Positions 24,129 to 32,644 of a DNA stretch of 42,431 bases are shown piece after piece (the stretch's first letter is position 1; each line of letters starts with the position of its first letter). A program made the position numbers and the translations under genes. The notes beneath the pieces are model-generated. The model ran no database searches and had not been told where the DNA came from. It saw nothing but the letters and a program-made list of their open reading frames with translations. Source of the DNA: JBPCQA01 sp050998615 (lineage in GTDB: Bacteria > Actinomycetota > Actinomycetes > Propionibacteriales > Nocardioidaceae). The DNA lies in assembly GCA_050998615.1 (NCBI GenBank), contig JBPCQA010000029.1, forward strand, positions 1-42,431. The letters run 5' to 3'.

Positions 24129-24977
24129 ATGAACGACATCCACCGCTACGGCTCCGATGTGCTCGCCTCGGATTGGCACGTCCCCAAGAATGGCCGGTCG
24201 GTCGAGATCGACGCTGCCCTCGGCTTGGTGATCGAGGAGGTCATGACCGGCTGGTGTGGCGAGATCGTCAAGGCTGACCGCGATCTTGCGACGGTCGACC
24301 TGGAGGACCGGCACGGCAATCGGCGTACCTTTCCGCTCGGACCGGGCTTCCTGCTGGACGGAGCGCCGGTCATCTTGCGCCCCGCGCCACGTGCGGCGCC
24401 AAGCAGTGAGACACGTACGCCGTCTGGGTCGCGGACGCTGCCCTCGGCGAGCGCCCGAGTGGCCAGAGCCAGCCGCATCTACGTCGAGGGACGCCACGAT
24501 GCCGAACTGGTCGAGAAGGTGTGGGGTGATGACCTCAGAATCGAAGGCGTGGTGGTGGAATATCTTGGCGGCATCGACGATCTGGGGAAGCAACTACGCC
24601 ACTTCGCACCCAGCCCCGGTCGCCGGGTCGGCGTACTGGTCGACCACCTCGTCCCTGGATCGAAGGAATCGAGGATCGCCGCGACCGTTTCGAGGAGACC
24701 GTACGGCGGCAGTGTATTGATCGTCGGGCACCCCTTCATCGACATCTGGCAGGCCGTCAAACCGGGCCGCCTCGGCCTCGAGTCCTGGCCGAGCGTCCCG
24801 CGCGACATCGAGTGGAAACACGGCGTCTGTCAGCAGCTCGGCTGGCCGCATCGCGACCAGGCCGATATCGCCCACGCCTGGCAGCGCATCCTAGCGCGCG
24901 TCACGTCGTACGCCGACCTGGAGCCGCCCCTGCTTGGCCGGGTCGAGGAGCTCATCGACTTCACCACGAGTGGATAA
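24129..24977 (+). CDS. DUF3097 family protein
   Basis: 282 aa. Conserved actinobacterial protein of unknown function. The start YGSDVLASDWHVPKNGRSVE is typical, followed by ARASRIYVEGRHDAELVEKV and VEYLGGIDDLGKQLRHFAP, a Toprim-like arrangement (Glu in VEG, then Asp residues). The end VLIVGHPFIDIWQAVKPGRL and SWPSVPRDIEWKHGVCQQLG is also characteristic. The ATG at 24129 is chosen over the GTG at 24072, which lies inside the repeat. No Shine-Dalgarno is seen, so the transcript may be leaderless or start close to the repeat. Confidence 0.88.
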   Translation: MNDIHRYGSDVLASDWHVPKNGRSVEIDAALGLVIEEVMTGWCGEIVKADRDLATVDLEDRHGNRRTFPLGPGFLLDGAPVILRPAPRAAPSSETRTPSGSRTLPSASARVARASRIYVEGRHDAELVEKVWGDDLRIEGVVVEYLGGIDDLGKQLRHFAPSPGRRVGVLVDHLVPGSKESRIAATVSRRPYGGSVLIVGHPFIDIWQAVKPGRLGLESWPSVPRDIEWKHGVCQQLGWPHRDQADIAHAWQRILARVTSYADLEPPLLGRVEELIDFTTSG

Positions 24978-25020
24978 GAACGACGTACGTCGGCACCGGC
25001 AATCTCGGGTCACCAAGGCG

Positions 25021-25369
25021 TCATCGCCCCGGCTTGACGATGCCGGCCTCGACGGCTGGCGCCCGGTAGGCCGCAGCCAGCGACCGTGGGGTCTCGTGGC
25101 GTTGAGTCCGCTCGGGTTGGGCACCACCCACAATGTCGCACCGCCGATGCGCTCCGGTTGCCGGCCGACCGCCGTTTTTGACCGGTCGGTGATGTCGGCG
25201 TGCCACAGCGCGGCGTAAAACCGGTCCCCGGACGGGCAAAGTGGGCGCCGGTCGCCGCGGTCCACAGGCTCGGGTTGATGCCGACGATCAGCAGCTTCAG
25301 GTCTGGCCCCACCAGGTCATCGACCGTGCGGTCGCGGAACTCCTCGAGCTGCGCGCTCGTGTACCCCAT
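25021..25369 (-). pseudogene. Mismatch-specific uracil-DNA glycosylase (Mug-like), frameshifted and deleted
   Basis: The first 50 codons read normally: MGYTSAQLEEFRDRTVDDLV and LLIVGINPSLWTAATGAHFA. At about base 25220 the frame changes to one reading FYAALWHADITDRS, which continues directly into AVGRQPERIGGATLWVVPNP. The roughly 80 residues normally between those two blocks are missing. A second frame change near SGLNA gives LAAAYRAPAVEAGIVKPGR at the end. The family length is about 170 aa; here only about 115 codons remain, in three frames. Non-functional as read, unless the window carries sequencing errors, and the internal deletion argues against that. Confidence 0.8.
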
Positions 25370-25766
25370 GCGCCCGATCGTGGCACAAAGCCTCCGCGAG
25401 ATTCGGCCGGTTCAGGTGCCGCTCAGCTCCCGCGGGCACCTCCGCGAACTGCCCAGGGACGCTGAAGTAGCTGATCCACGCAACGTCGCGCGGAGCCGAC
25501 GCACCTGGGCAATGGCCGCAGCGATGTCCCCAGGTGTCGCCGGCTACCCGTACGGCGTACGACCCGGCTCGGCAGCGACGTCGTGAGATCCAATCCGCGC
25601 TGCTCTAATGCAGGCCCAGGACCATGACGCCGGCCTTTGGAAGGTCGTGCACGACCAGCTCCTCTCGTTCGGCGTCGAGCTACTCAGGCCGGCATCGCCT
25701 GAGTCGAAAGCCGGTCGTCGAACAGTCACCTGTCACGGGTGCAGCATGCCACCCACGCGGCCACGA
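25370..25766. other. Gene-free stretch in the accessory island
   Basis: About 400 bp upstream of the broken mug-like gene and downstream of the toxin stop. Frames on both strands give no recognisable protein and no good start with a Shine-Dalgarno. Probably decayed sequence. Confidence 0.4.
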
Positions 25767-26135
25767 CTACACGCTGGCGAGCGGGCCGATCCACCGCTCG
25801 CTTGAAGCCATCCCGTCCGGGTTGTCGCAAAGCACGCCTTCGATCTCCTTTGCGAGAGCGGCGACGGCGGCGCGGCTGCGAATGCGGGACGAGGGCACCA
25901 AGATCAAGCCGCCGTGCTCTTGACCGCTTGCAAGCCGCTCGGCCGCCAGGGGACGGAAGTCTTTGACATTATTCGTCACCACAGCGCGGAGTTCGTTGCT
26001 TGCGACCTCGAGGATCATCCCGTCGCCTGATCCCACGAGATCAATGCGCTCGGCGACCGCGATTACGTCATAGCCGCGATGACGCAGCAGCACCGCAATC
26101 TGCGGCGAGAGTTGCTCGTCAAGAAGAGCCTTCAC
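25767..26135 (-). CDS. DUF5615 PIN-like toxin
   Basis: 122 aa. The start KALLDEQLSPQIAVLLRHRG and the block VVTNNVKDFRPLA are the two acidic blocks of the DUF5615/Mut7-C PIN-like nuclease family. The predicted role is an RNase toxin neutralised by the upstream DUF433 protein. The GTG start at 26135 overlaps the antitoxin stop (GTGA), so the two are coupled. It lies in an island with two broken genes, where selection may keep only this module. Activity is inference. Confidence 0.8.
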   Translation of the reverse strand: MKALLDEQLSPQIAVLLRHRGYDVIAVAERIDLVGSGDGMILEVASNELRAVVTNNVKDFRPLAAERLASGQEHGGLILVPSSRIRSRAAVAALAKEIEGVLCDNPDGMASSERWIGPLASV

Positions 26136-26545
26136 GAACGCAGGGCGCGCTCGCCATCGGCGGCCGCTGCGCGTCCGCGCTCGTAGTCTGCCTCGTTGAG
26201 CTCGATCTCTCGGTCGATCTCGGCGCGGTGCTCCCCGTAGTAGGACACTGCCGCTCCCACTAGCCCGGTTGGAATCTGCAGATAGTCGGCCGCCTCCACG
26301 AGAGAACCGTCGTTGTCACGCACCGTCGCGATCACCTCCCACACATCGAGCCCGCGGCCAATCAGGCTCGCACGCCGTCCACTCGGTCCATCGTGAAACT
26401 GAACCAGCGGATGCGCATCGTGACGCAGGCCTTCCTCGAGGTAGCGCTGCGCGAGCGTGCGCTCGGGAAGACCGACGCGGCGAGCGCGCTCATTGAGCCG
26501 CGCCCGCGTGCCCGGTGCCAGCCTCAGCGTGTAATGGTCGGCCAT
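26132..26545 (-). CDS. DUF433 antitoxin with N-terminal RHH-like segment
   Basis: 137 aa. The N-terminus (DHYTLRLAPGTRARLNERAR, then RTLAQRYLEEGL) resembles a ribbon-helix-helix or Arc-type DNA-binding segment. Residues about 45-115 match the DUF433 winged helix (GRRASLIGRGLDVWEVIATV and LQIPTGLVGAAVSYYGEH). DUF433 genes are regular partners of DUF5615 toxins, and the toxin follows by a 4-base overlap. A TACGCT -10-like box ends 6 bases before the ATG, so a leaderless transcript is plausible; an 11-base palindrome (26563-26573) just upstream is a candidate operator. Confidence 0.8.
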   Translation of the reverse strand: MADHYTLRLAPGTRARLNERARRVGLPERTLAQRYLEEGLRHDAHPLVQFHDGPSGRRASLIGRGLDVWEVIATVRDNDGSLVEAADYLQIPTGLVGAAVSYYGEHRAEIDREIELNEADYERGRAAAADGERALRS

Positions 26546-26562
26546 TCACATAGCGTACCGTC

Positions 26563-26573
26563 GCGTGTCACGC
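26563..26573 (-). promoter_or_regulatory. Candidate toxin-antitoxin operator
   Basis: GCGTGACACGC (minus strand) is a palindrome around a single central base, 17 bases upstream of the antitoxin ATG and just before the TACGCT -10-like hexamer. Its edge overlaps the stop of the broken upstream gene. Confidence 0.4.
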
Positions 26574-27068
26574 CGTGCCACGCGGCCGGGCCGGAACAAC
26601 GACGGTCCGCTCCGTGCAGGAACCGCTGCTGACCACAGGGCCGAAGACGCCCAGCAGGACGACCGTGGAAAGGCCACCGGGCACGAGCAGCGTGGCGATG
26701 AGTTTGTCCTTGACGCACCACGCGGTCGAACTCCACAGCATCACGGCGCCGACCAGCCAGCCGACCACCGGAACGACGACCCCACCGACGAGGAGCAACA
26801 CCACGGCCGCGACATCTCGGCCTGCCATGCGCGAGCGGACCGGCGGCAATTCCGTGCGGGCGGCCTCGGCGATCTCGGTCGGCGTTCCGAGATGGTCCAG
26901 ATGGTGGCAAGTGCGGCCGGCGACGGATCGCGTGCGTCAACCAGAGCGACATCGATGTGTGCGCGGATATCGCACGATCTCCCGGCGGCGGCCACGGGGT
27001 AGGTCGCGTAGCGCTCGGCCCAGTTCGTCGAGGTAACCCTGAACGCTCGGCGTGGTCAGGTTCGACAT
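26568..27068 (-). pseudogene. HAAS-domain membrane protein gene with two frameshifts
   Basis: Starting at ATG 27068 the frame reads VQGYLDELGRALRDLPRGRR, then REIVR. A CGCG-to-CG type 2-base loss near 26970 moves the sense to another frame: DIRAHIDVALVDARDPSPAA. A 1-base loss near 26892 moves it again: LDHLGTPTEIAEAARTELPP. A membrane part with two hydrophobic stretches follows (VAAVVLLLVGGVVVPVVGWL and the segment to about 26620). Joined, this is an intact HAAS (DUF1700-like) signalling domain plus transmembrane tail, normally paired with a PadR regulator; none is seen intact next to it. Confidence 0.75.
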
Positions 27069-27147
27069 TGTCAACTCGCTTCCTTCAGCACGCGTTTGAG
27101 CCGGGGTATCGCGCGGGTGGCCGCCCTGGAAATCTTCACCCGCCGAC

Positions 27148-27369
27148 ATGAAGATCATCGTGGGGGCTGTAATAAAACCAAATGGCCACCTCGACATTGT
27201 GGTCGAAGTGGTTCCGCCCGGTGTCGGCGTGTATCAAGCAGGACCCATCACGATTGACTACCACATCGGCAACACTCACTACCGAAAGATCACCCTCGAA
27301 GCAATTACCGCATGCACCCTTCCCTCTCCGGACAGCACGAACAAGCAAGCCTGCGCCCCCCTTCCCCGC
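27148..27369 (+). pseudogene. Orphan ORF fragment of unknown family
   Basis: The frame from ATG 27148 gives about 74 residues of protein-like sequence (MKIIVGAVIKPNGHLDIVVE, then GVYQAGPITIDYHIGNTHYR), resembling the C-terminal beta-rich part of a secreted protein. After about base 27369 it loses that character and runs on to 27543 antisense to hemW. The stretch has visibly more A and T than its neighbours. No upstream domain, signal peptide or Shine-Dalgarno is seen. The family was not recognised; a truncated acquired gene is the best guess. Confidence 0.3.
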
Positions 27370-27446
27370 ATAGCCAGTCGTCACCGGTCTGTATTCTCCG
27401 CTCCGCGCCGTCGGCATTATCGCCAAGCAACCGCAGTTGCGTGGGC

Positions 27447-28703
27447 TCAAGAAACCAGGGCACGTACGACGGCGTCGGCGAGCAGCCGTCCTCGTCGAGT
27501 CAGCCGCAAGGTGCCGCCCCGGGCAGACGGAACTCCCCGGTGACTTTCGGCACCCTGCGCCACGACTAGACCATCCGAGATCAGATCCGGGACAGCCTGA
27601 AGACCGCTGTCCGCCAAGAGATCGACACACAACCCGCTCGCCAGCCGCGACTCCAACAAAACCCGCTCAAGCTGACGGGTGTTGACGTCGAGCAGCTCGC
27701 GAGCCGCGGCCGGGCTGGTGGCGGCGGCCAGCCGAGCGGCGTACGCCGCTGGATGCTTGATGTTCCACCAGCGCACTCCCCCGACGTGCGAATGGGCACC
27801 AGGCCCGACACCCCACCAGTCGGCGCCTAACCAGTAGCCGACGTTGTGGGCACAGCGGGACCCGGGGCCGCGAGCCCAGTTGGACACCTCATACCACTGC
27901 AACCCGGCCGTCGCCAGCAGATCGTCAGCCAGCTCGTACTTGTCGGCGAGGTCGTCGTCATCGGGCGCGGGCAGCCCGCCGCGGGCGACGCGCCGGGCCA
28001 GCGCCGTACCTGGCTCGACGATGAGTGAGTAGGCGCTGATGTGGTCGGGATGGAAAGCGAGTGCGGATTCGACGCTCGCCCGCCAGTCGCCCAGCGACTC
28101 GCCCGGCGTGCCGTAGATCAGGTCGAGGCTGACTTGGTCGAAGCCGGCATCGCGTGCCCAAGACACCACGTCGGGCACCCGCAACGGGTCATGAGTCCGA
28201 TCCAACACCGCGAGCACCGCCGGCACCGCTGACTGCATGCCGAACGAGACGCGATTGACACCGCCTAAGCGCAGCTCGGCCAGGTCGCGCGGCGTGACGC
28301 TGTCGGGATTGGATTCGGTGGTGACCTCCGCATTCGGCGCAAGCCCAAACTCGGCGCCGATGGCCGCCACGATCCGCACCAGGTCACGCGGCGCAAGCAG
28401 CGTCGGCGTGCCGCCTCCGAAGAACACCGTGTCGACGGGCAGATCTCGGTCACCCAGCACGCGCCTGGCCAGGCGCACCTCGGCGATGGCCGCGTCGGCG
28501 TACGTCGAGCGGGACGCTCCGGGAGCGCCGCCCAGCTCCGTCGCCGTGTAGGTGTTGAAGTCGCAGTAGCCGCATCGCACCGCACAGAACGGCACATGCA
28601 CGTAGAACCCGAACGGCCGCCGCCCGAGACTCGCCAGAGCGGAAGCCGGGAGCGAGCCGTCATCAGGCGCTGGCTCCCCCTCGGGCAGTGTTGACGGCAT
28701 CAC
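27447..28703 (-). CDS. hemW: Radical SAM heme chaperone HemW
   Basis: 418 aa. Formerly annotated as coproporphyrinogen dehydrogenase; HemW delivers heme to membrane enzymes. The radical SAM cluster motif CAVRCGYC uses Cys40, Cys44 and Cys47, and the Phe/Asp after it is normal. Other family blocks: VDTVFFGGGTPTLLAP, VTTESNPDSVTPRDL, NRVSFGMQSAVPAVL and the HNVGYW motif. The GTG at 28703 follows GGAGG with a 9-base spacer; the ATG one codon later is the alternative. In many actinomycetes hemW lies beside hrcA; here the DUF3097/decayed island separates them. Confidence 0.93.
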   Translation of the reverse strand: MMPSTLPEGEPAPDDGSLPASALASLGRRPFGFYVHVPFCAVRCGYCDFNTYTATELGGAPGASRSTYADAAIAEVRLARRVLGDRDLPVDTVFFGGGTPTLLAPRDLVRIVAAIGAEFGLAPNAEVTTESNPDSVTPRDLAELRLGGVNRVSFGMQSAVPAVLAVLDRTHDPLRVPDVVSWARDAGFDQVSLDLIYGTPGESLGDWRASVESALAFHPDHISAYSLIVEPGTALARRVARGGLPAPDDDDLADKYELADDLLATAGLQWYEVSNWARGPGSRCAHNVGYWLGADWWGVGPGAHSHVGGVRWWNIKHPAAYAARLAAATSPAAARELLDVNTRQLERVLLESRLASGLCVDLLADSGLQAVPDLISDGLVVAQGAESHRGVPSARGGTLRLTRRGRLLADAVVRALVS

Positions 28704-28817
28704 TCCATGATGCCTCCTCGACGCCTTCCCCTTCTCCGCCCGGACCCAGCCCGGACCCTCGCCCGACCCGACCCTCCCGGACTTTCCCGGACCCGCCCGC
28801 TCACCGCCCGACCCGAC

Positions 28818-28883
28818 CCGCGAATAGCGGGAAATCTCGTGTCGTGGGCGGCGTGTCGTCAGCAGATCTGCCGCAATTCGCGG
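28818..28883. repeat. Hairpin repeat between hemW and the acyl-CoA ligase, copy 1
   Basis: Arms 28818-28837 and 28864-28883 pair with 3 imperfect positions out of 20. The motif (CGCGAAT, GCGGGA, AATCT) is the same as in the element at 32645-32705. C-rich degenerate CCCGACCC runs occupy 28741-28817. Confidence 0.6.
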
Positions 28884-28906
28884 TCAGGAGTAGCGGTCAG
28901 GAGTAG
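28881..28906. repeat. 13-bp tandem duplication spanning the acyl-CoA ligase stop codon
   Basis: CGGTCAGGAGTAG is present twice in a row (28881-28893 and 28894-28906). The second copy contains the stop codon of the acyl-CoA ligase gene; the first abuts the hairpin repeat. Confidence 0.75.
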
Positions 28907-30717
28907 AGCGAGTCGAGTTCGGCGTGATAGTGCTCTTCGACGACCGCCCGTTTCACCTTCATGCTGGGCGTTACCTCACCCTCCTCGACGGACAGGTCAC
29001 GATCGAGAATCTCAAAGCGCTTGATCGTCTCCCACCGGTTGAGTCGGGTGTTGAGCGCGTCGACGTACGAGGCGACCATCTCGCGAGCTGCCGGTGACGT
29101 GACAACATCCGGATAGCTCTTGCCGGTCAGCCCCACCTCCGCGGCCCAGTCGTCGAGGGCTTCGGCGTCGAGCGTCACCAGCGCCGTACAAAAGTTGCGG
29201 CCGTTGCCGACCACCACGAACTGGCTGACGTACGGGCAGATCGCCTTGAACTTGCCCTCGATGGTCTGCGGAGAGACGTACTTGCCTCCGGAGGTCTTGA
29301 ACAGGTCCTTCTTGCGATCGGTAATGCGCACATACCCGTCGGCGTCCACCTCTGCGATGTCGCCGGTGTGCAGCCATCCGTCCTGCAGCGCCTCCCCGGT
29401 TGCCGAGGCGAGGTTGTGATAACCGTCCATGACACCGGGACCTCGAAGCAGCAGCTCCCCGTCGGCGGCCACCTTGACGCTGGTGCCGGCAAGAGGAGGA
29501 CCTACCGAGCCGAACTTGTAGCGGCTCGGCAGGTTTACGCAGCTGCCCGCCGAGGTTTCGGTGAGTCCGTAACCCTCCAGGATCACGATTCCCGCTGCAT
29601 CGAACCACTCGCCGATGTCGGGGTTGAGCGCCGCCGCCCCGGAGATGAAGAACCGCAACCGGCCACCGAACCGCTGCCGGATCCGGGCGAAGACCAACTG
29701 GTCGAACACCTTATGTTGGGCGGCCAGCGCGGCCGGGATCCGCTCCCCGGTACGCCGACGCCGAGCGACCTCATGGCCCACAACAACGGCCCGGTCGAAG
29801 ATCTTCTTCTTCAGTCCGCCCTCCGACGCCGCCATCGTCACGATGCGACTGTGCGCCTTTTCGAAGATGCGCGGCGCTGCCCCCATGAACGTCGGCCGCA
29901 CCACCGCCAGGTTGTCGATGATCTTGTCGGCCCGGCCGTCCACCACCGTCGGAAAGCCGATCGCCAACTGGGCCGAGAGCAGCACCTTGCCGAACGCATG
30001 CGCCAGCGGCAGCCAAAGGAATTGGACGTCGTCGGACGACAAGATGCGCAAGGCGTCGACCGCGACGCCTTCGTATGTCCACGCCGAGTGCCGCAACCTC
30101 ACGCCCTTCGGGCGACCGGTCGTGCCTGACGTGTAGATCAAGGTAGCCAGGCCTTCTGGCTTTGTTGCCTCGACTCGGTCCCGCACCGCCGCCGGATCAC
30201 CGGCGAGCAACGTGGACCCCAGCCGTTCCAAGTCATCGAGCCCGATTACCCAGTCACCATCGGGGGTACCGTCGAACGTGACGATTTTGGTCAGCGCGTT
30301 CAAAGTGCCCCGTTGTTCATGCAACTTGGCAATCTGTACGTCGTCTTCGGCAAACACGACCCTAGACCCCGAATCACCAAGGATGTAAGCAACATCGTCT
30401 GCCATGGTGGACGGGTAGACGGTCGTGGTGGCCGCGCCAGCAGACATGATGGCCAGGTCGGCCAAGATCCACTCGTATCGGGTGCCCGAACAGATCGCTA
30501 CTCGTTGTTCGGGTTCAAGGCCAAGCGCCATCAGACCAGCCGCGATTCTCGTGACGTGATCGCCCGCGTCGGCCCACGTGATCGATGTCCACCGCTCGCC
30601 GACGGGGAAACGGTAGGCCTCCCGGTCAGGAGTGGCGTCGACTCGATCGAAGAACATTGCGCCGACGGATGCCGGACGATCGTCGAGCATCGACCCGCCC
30701 AGCATGGGATCCGCCAT
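28897..30717 (-). CDS. Long-chain fatty acid-CoA ligase (FadD15-type)
   Basis: 606 aa. ATP-dependent activation of fatty acids to acyl-CoA through an acyl-AMP. The P-loop motif is LIYTSGTTGRPKGVRLRHSA; EGYGLTET, DGWLHTGDIAEVD and DRKKDLFKTSGGKYVSPQ follow, and the C-terminal catalytic Lys lies in EVTPSMKVKR. All A3-A10 type motifs are present. The organisation matches the actinobacterial FadD15/long AMP-ligase group. The ATG at 30717 lacks a clear Shine-Dalgarno. It is downstream of the DEAD-box helicase (93 bp) on the same strand. A 13-bp duplication covers its stop codon. Confidence 0.93.
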   Translation of the reverse strand: MADPMLGGSMLDDRPASVGAMFFDRVDATPDREAYRFPVGERWTSITWADAGDHVTRIAAGLMALGLEPEQRVAICSGTRYEWILADLAIMSAGAATTTVYPSTMADDVAYILGDSGSRVVFAEDDVQIAKLHEQRGTLNALTKIVTFDGTPDGDWVIGLDDLERLGSTLLAGDPAAVRDRVEATKPEGLATLIYTSGTTGRPKGVRLRHSAWTYEGVAVDALRILSSDDVQFLWLPLAHAFGKVLLSAQLAIGFPTVVDGRADKIIDNLAVVRPTFMGAAPRIFEKAHSRIVTMAASEGGLKKKIFDRAVVVGHEVARRRRTGERIPAALAAQHKVFDQLVFARIRQRFGGRLRFFISGAAALNPDIGEWFDAAGIVILEGYGLTETSAGSCVNLPSRYKFGSVGPPLAGTSVKVAADGELLLRGPGVMDGYHNLASATGEALQDGWLHTGDIAEVDADGYVRITDRKKDLFKTSGGKYVSPQTIEGKFKAICPYVSQFVVVGNGRNFCTALVTLDAEALDDWAAEVGLTGKSYPDVVTSPAAREMVASYVDALNTRLNRWETIKRFEILDRDLSVEEGEVTPSMKVKRAVVEEHYHAELDSLYS

Positions 30718-30810
30718 GCAGCAAACCGTAGAGCAGTTGGCTAGTCAAGCGGTAGCGCGGCTCCCCAAGTCAGAACCTCGGCCTCGTAGCTCTCCCCTGA
30801 GCTCCTTGAT

Positions 30811-32433
30811 TCAGCGCGCTCCGCGTCGATCGCCGCGACGATTTCTCCGAGTGGCCGACGAGAACGACGCGGCCCCACCGGAGCCGGACGAAACCATGGC
30901 CGCATGGCTGGCCTCACGGCGTCGCGGTGCCTGGGACCGCTGGCCGGCCGGTGCGGCGGACGAGGATCCGCGCACCTCCGACGACGTACGACGTCCCGAT
31001 CGTTCCGGACGCTTTGCGGACCACGTACGGCGTCGGGAACCGCCCGTGGAAACTCCTCGTGAGCCCCGGCCGCCGCCGCGCCCGGCGTTGGCCGCGGAAA
31101 CGGCTGACCCAGGCGCGGGCATGGTCAACGTGCGCTGCCCCGGAGCGATCTCGTCGAGCAGCGGGTGTCCCACGGACAGCCGGGTGGTGGTGGGTTTGAC
31201 CCCCGCCTTGCGGGTAAGGTCGCGAACGTCACGCACCTGGGCGTCGGTCATCAGCGTGACAACCGTCCCGGCGTTGCCGGCGCGTGCGGTGCGCCCCGAG
31301 CGGTGCAAGTACGCCTTGTGCTCGACCGGCGGGTCAGCGTGCACGACCAGTGCCACGTCATCGACGTGAATGCCGCGTGCCGCGATATCGGTGGCGACCA
31401 GGGTGCGCGCGGATCCCCTGGCGAACGCGGCAAGATTGCGCGTGCGGGCCGCCTGCGACAAGTTGCCGTGCAGCTCGACGGCGGGCACGCCAGCCGCGGT
31501 GAGCTTGCCTGCCAGCGACTTGGCGCCGTGCTTAGTGCGCGTGAACACAAGCGTGCGTCCCGGCGCCGAGGTCAGATCGACGAGGACCGGGAGCCGAGCG
31601 TCATGGCCCACGTGAAGCACGTGATGCGACATTGCCGACACCGGCGACTGCACGGAGTCCACGCTGTGGGTCACCGGGTTGGAGAGGTAGCGCTTGACGA
31701 GTACGTCGACCCCGGCGTCGAGCGTCGCTGAGAACAGCAGCCGCTGGCCGTCGCGCGGCGTGCGGTCCAGCAGACGTCGTACGACGGGAAGGAAGCCGAG
31801 GTCTGCCATGTGGTCGGCCTCGTCGAGCACGGTGATCTCGACTGAGTCGAGATGCACGTGGCCGGACTGCAGGTGGTCGGCCAGCCGGCCGGGGCAGGCG
31901 ACCAGCACGTCGACGCCGTTGCGCAAACCCGTGATCTGAGGCTGCGCCCCCACCCCGCCGAACACGGTAAGGGTCTTGAAGCCCATGGCCCGGGCAAGGG
32001 GCTTCATGGTGGCGTCGATCTGGGCGGCCAACTCGCGAGTCGGCGCGAGGATGAGCGCTCGCGGACGGCCCGGGCGGCGCGTCGTCTGACTTGCGGCGAG
32101 GCGGTCGAGAATGGGAAGCACGAACGCATGGGTCTTGCCGGAACCGGTGCGGCCGCGACCGAGCACGTCCCGACCGGCCAGCGAGTCGGGAAGGGACGCG
32201 GTCTGAATCGGGAACGGCGCCGTAATGCCAGTCTTGGTCAGCGCAGCATCGAGGCGTGATGACAGCCCGAGTGCGCAAAATCCGCTCGGGTTGATGCTCG
32301 GACTGGGGCCGGTTTGGGGCCTGGGGTCCGCGCCAGGCTTAGCGCTCGGTCCAGCGCCGCGGGTGGAGTCGGGGGTGGAGTCGGGTTTGGAGGGAGCTGA
32401 GGCAGAAACAGGTGCGTAAACAGCAGTAGACAT
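30811..32433 (-). CDS. DEAD-box ATP-dependent RNA helicase
   Basis: 540 aa. The N-terminal 50 residues are Ser/Pro-rich and disordered. The helicase core follows: FPIQTASLPDSLAGRD (Q motif), GRTGSGKT (motif I), PTRELAAQI (Ia), LDEADHMADLGF (motif II), SATLD (III), LVFTRTKHGAKSLAG (IV), TDIAARGIHVDDV (V) and HRSGRTARAG (VI). The C-terminal 110 residues are Arg/Gly/Ser-rich, fit for RNA binding. It is probably involved in ribosome assembly or RNA decay, by family. A hairpin-containing leader of at least 90 bases precedes the ATG, which suggests post-transcriptional control. Confidence 0.93.
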   Translation of the reverse strand: MSTAVYAPVSASAPSKPDSTPDSTRGAGPSAKPGADPRPQTGPSPSINPSGFCALGLSSRLDAALTKTGITAPFPIQTASLPDSLAGRDVLGRGRTGSGKTHAFVLPILDRLAASQTTRRPGRPRALILAPTRELAAQIDATMKPLARAMGFKTLTVFGGVGAQPQITGLRNGVDVLVACPGRLADHLQSGHVHLDSVEITVLDEADHMADLGFLPVVRRLLDRTPRDGQRLLFSATLDAGVDVLVKRYLSNPVTHSVDSVQSPVSAMSHHVLHVGHDARLPVLVDLTSAPGRTLVFTRTKHGAKSLAGKLTAAGVPAVELHGNLSQAARTRNLAAFARGSARTLVATDIAARGIHVDDVALVVHADPPVEHKAYLHRSGRTARAGNAGTVVTLMTDAQVRDVRDLTRKAGVKPTTTRLSVGHPLLDEIAPGQRTLTMPAPGSAVSAANAGRGGGRGSRGVSTGGSRRRTWSAKRPERSGRRTSSEVRGSSSAAPAGQRSQAPRRREASHAAMVSSGSGGAASFSSATRRNRRGDRRGAR

Positions 32434-32475
32434 GGGTGAAGGCGGGCGTGCCGCCTGAAACTCCGAACGTGTGAG

Positions 32476-32524
32476 AGAGACCGTCCTGCCCGGCGCGGGC
32501 CGAAGCCGCGCGGCGCGTGTCTCT
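32476..32524 (-). promoter_or_regulatory. Structured leader of the RNA helicase gene
   Basis: AGAGAC and GTCTCT close a 49-base element that contains a GC-rich inner stem around GGCTTCGGCC. It ends 42 bases upstream of the helicase ATG. Confidence 0.5.
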
Positions 32525-32644
32525 AGGAAGAGTAACGAGTAGCCCGAGGCAGAACTGTGCGGGCGTTACTGCACAGACTACCGGACATCCGCCGAAACCC
32601 GGCACCGGCCATCTGCCAGAGTGCCTCCACAGCTCCCGGTTACC

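Noticed and set aside
25600..25805. Plus-strand frame MQAQDHDAGLWKVVHDQ
   Set aside because: Short, no Shine-Dalgarno, no recognisable domain, in a decayed region.
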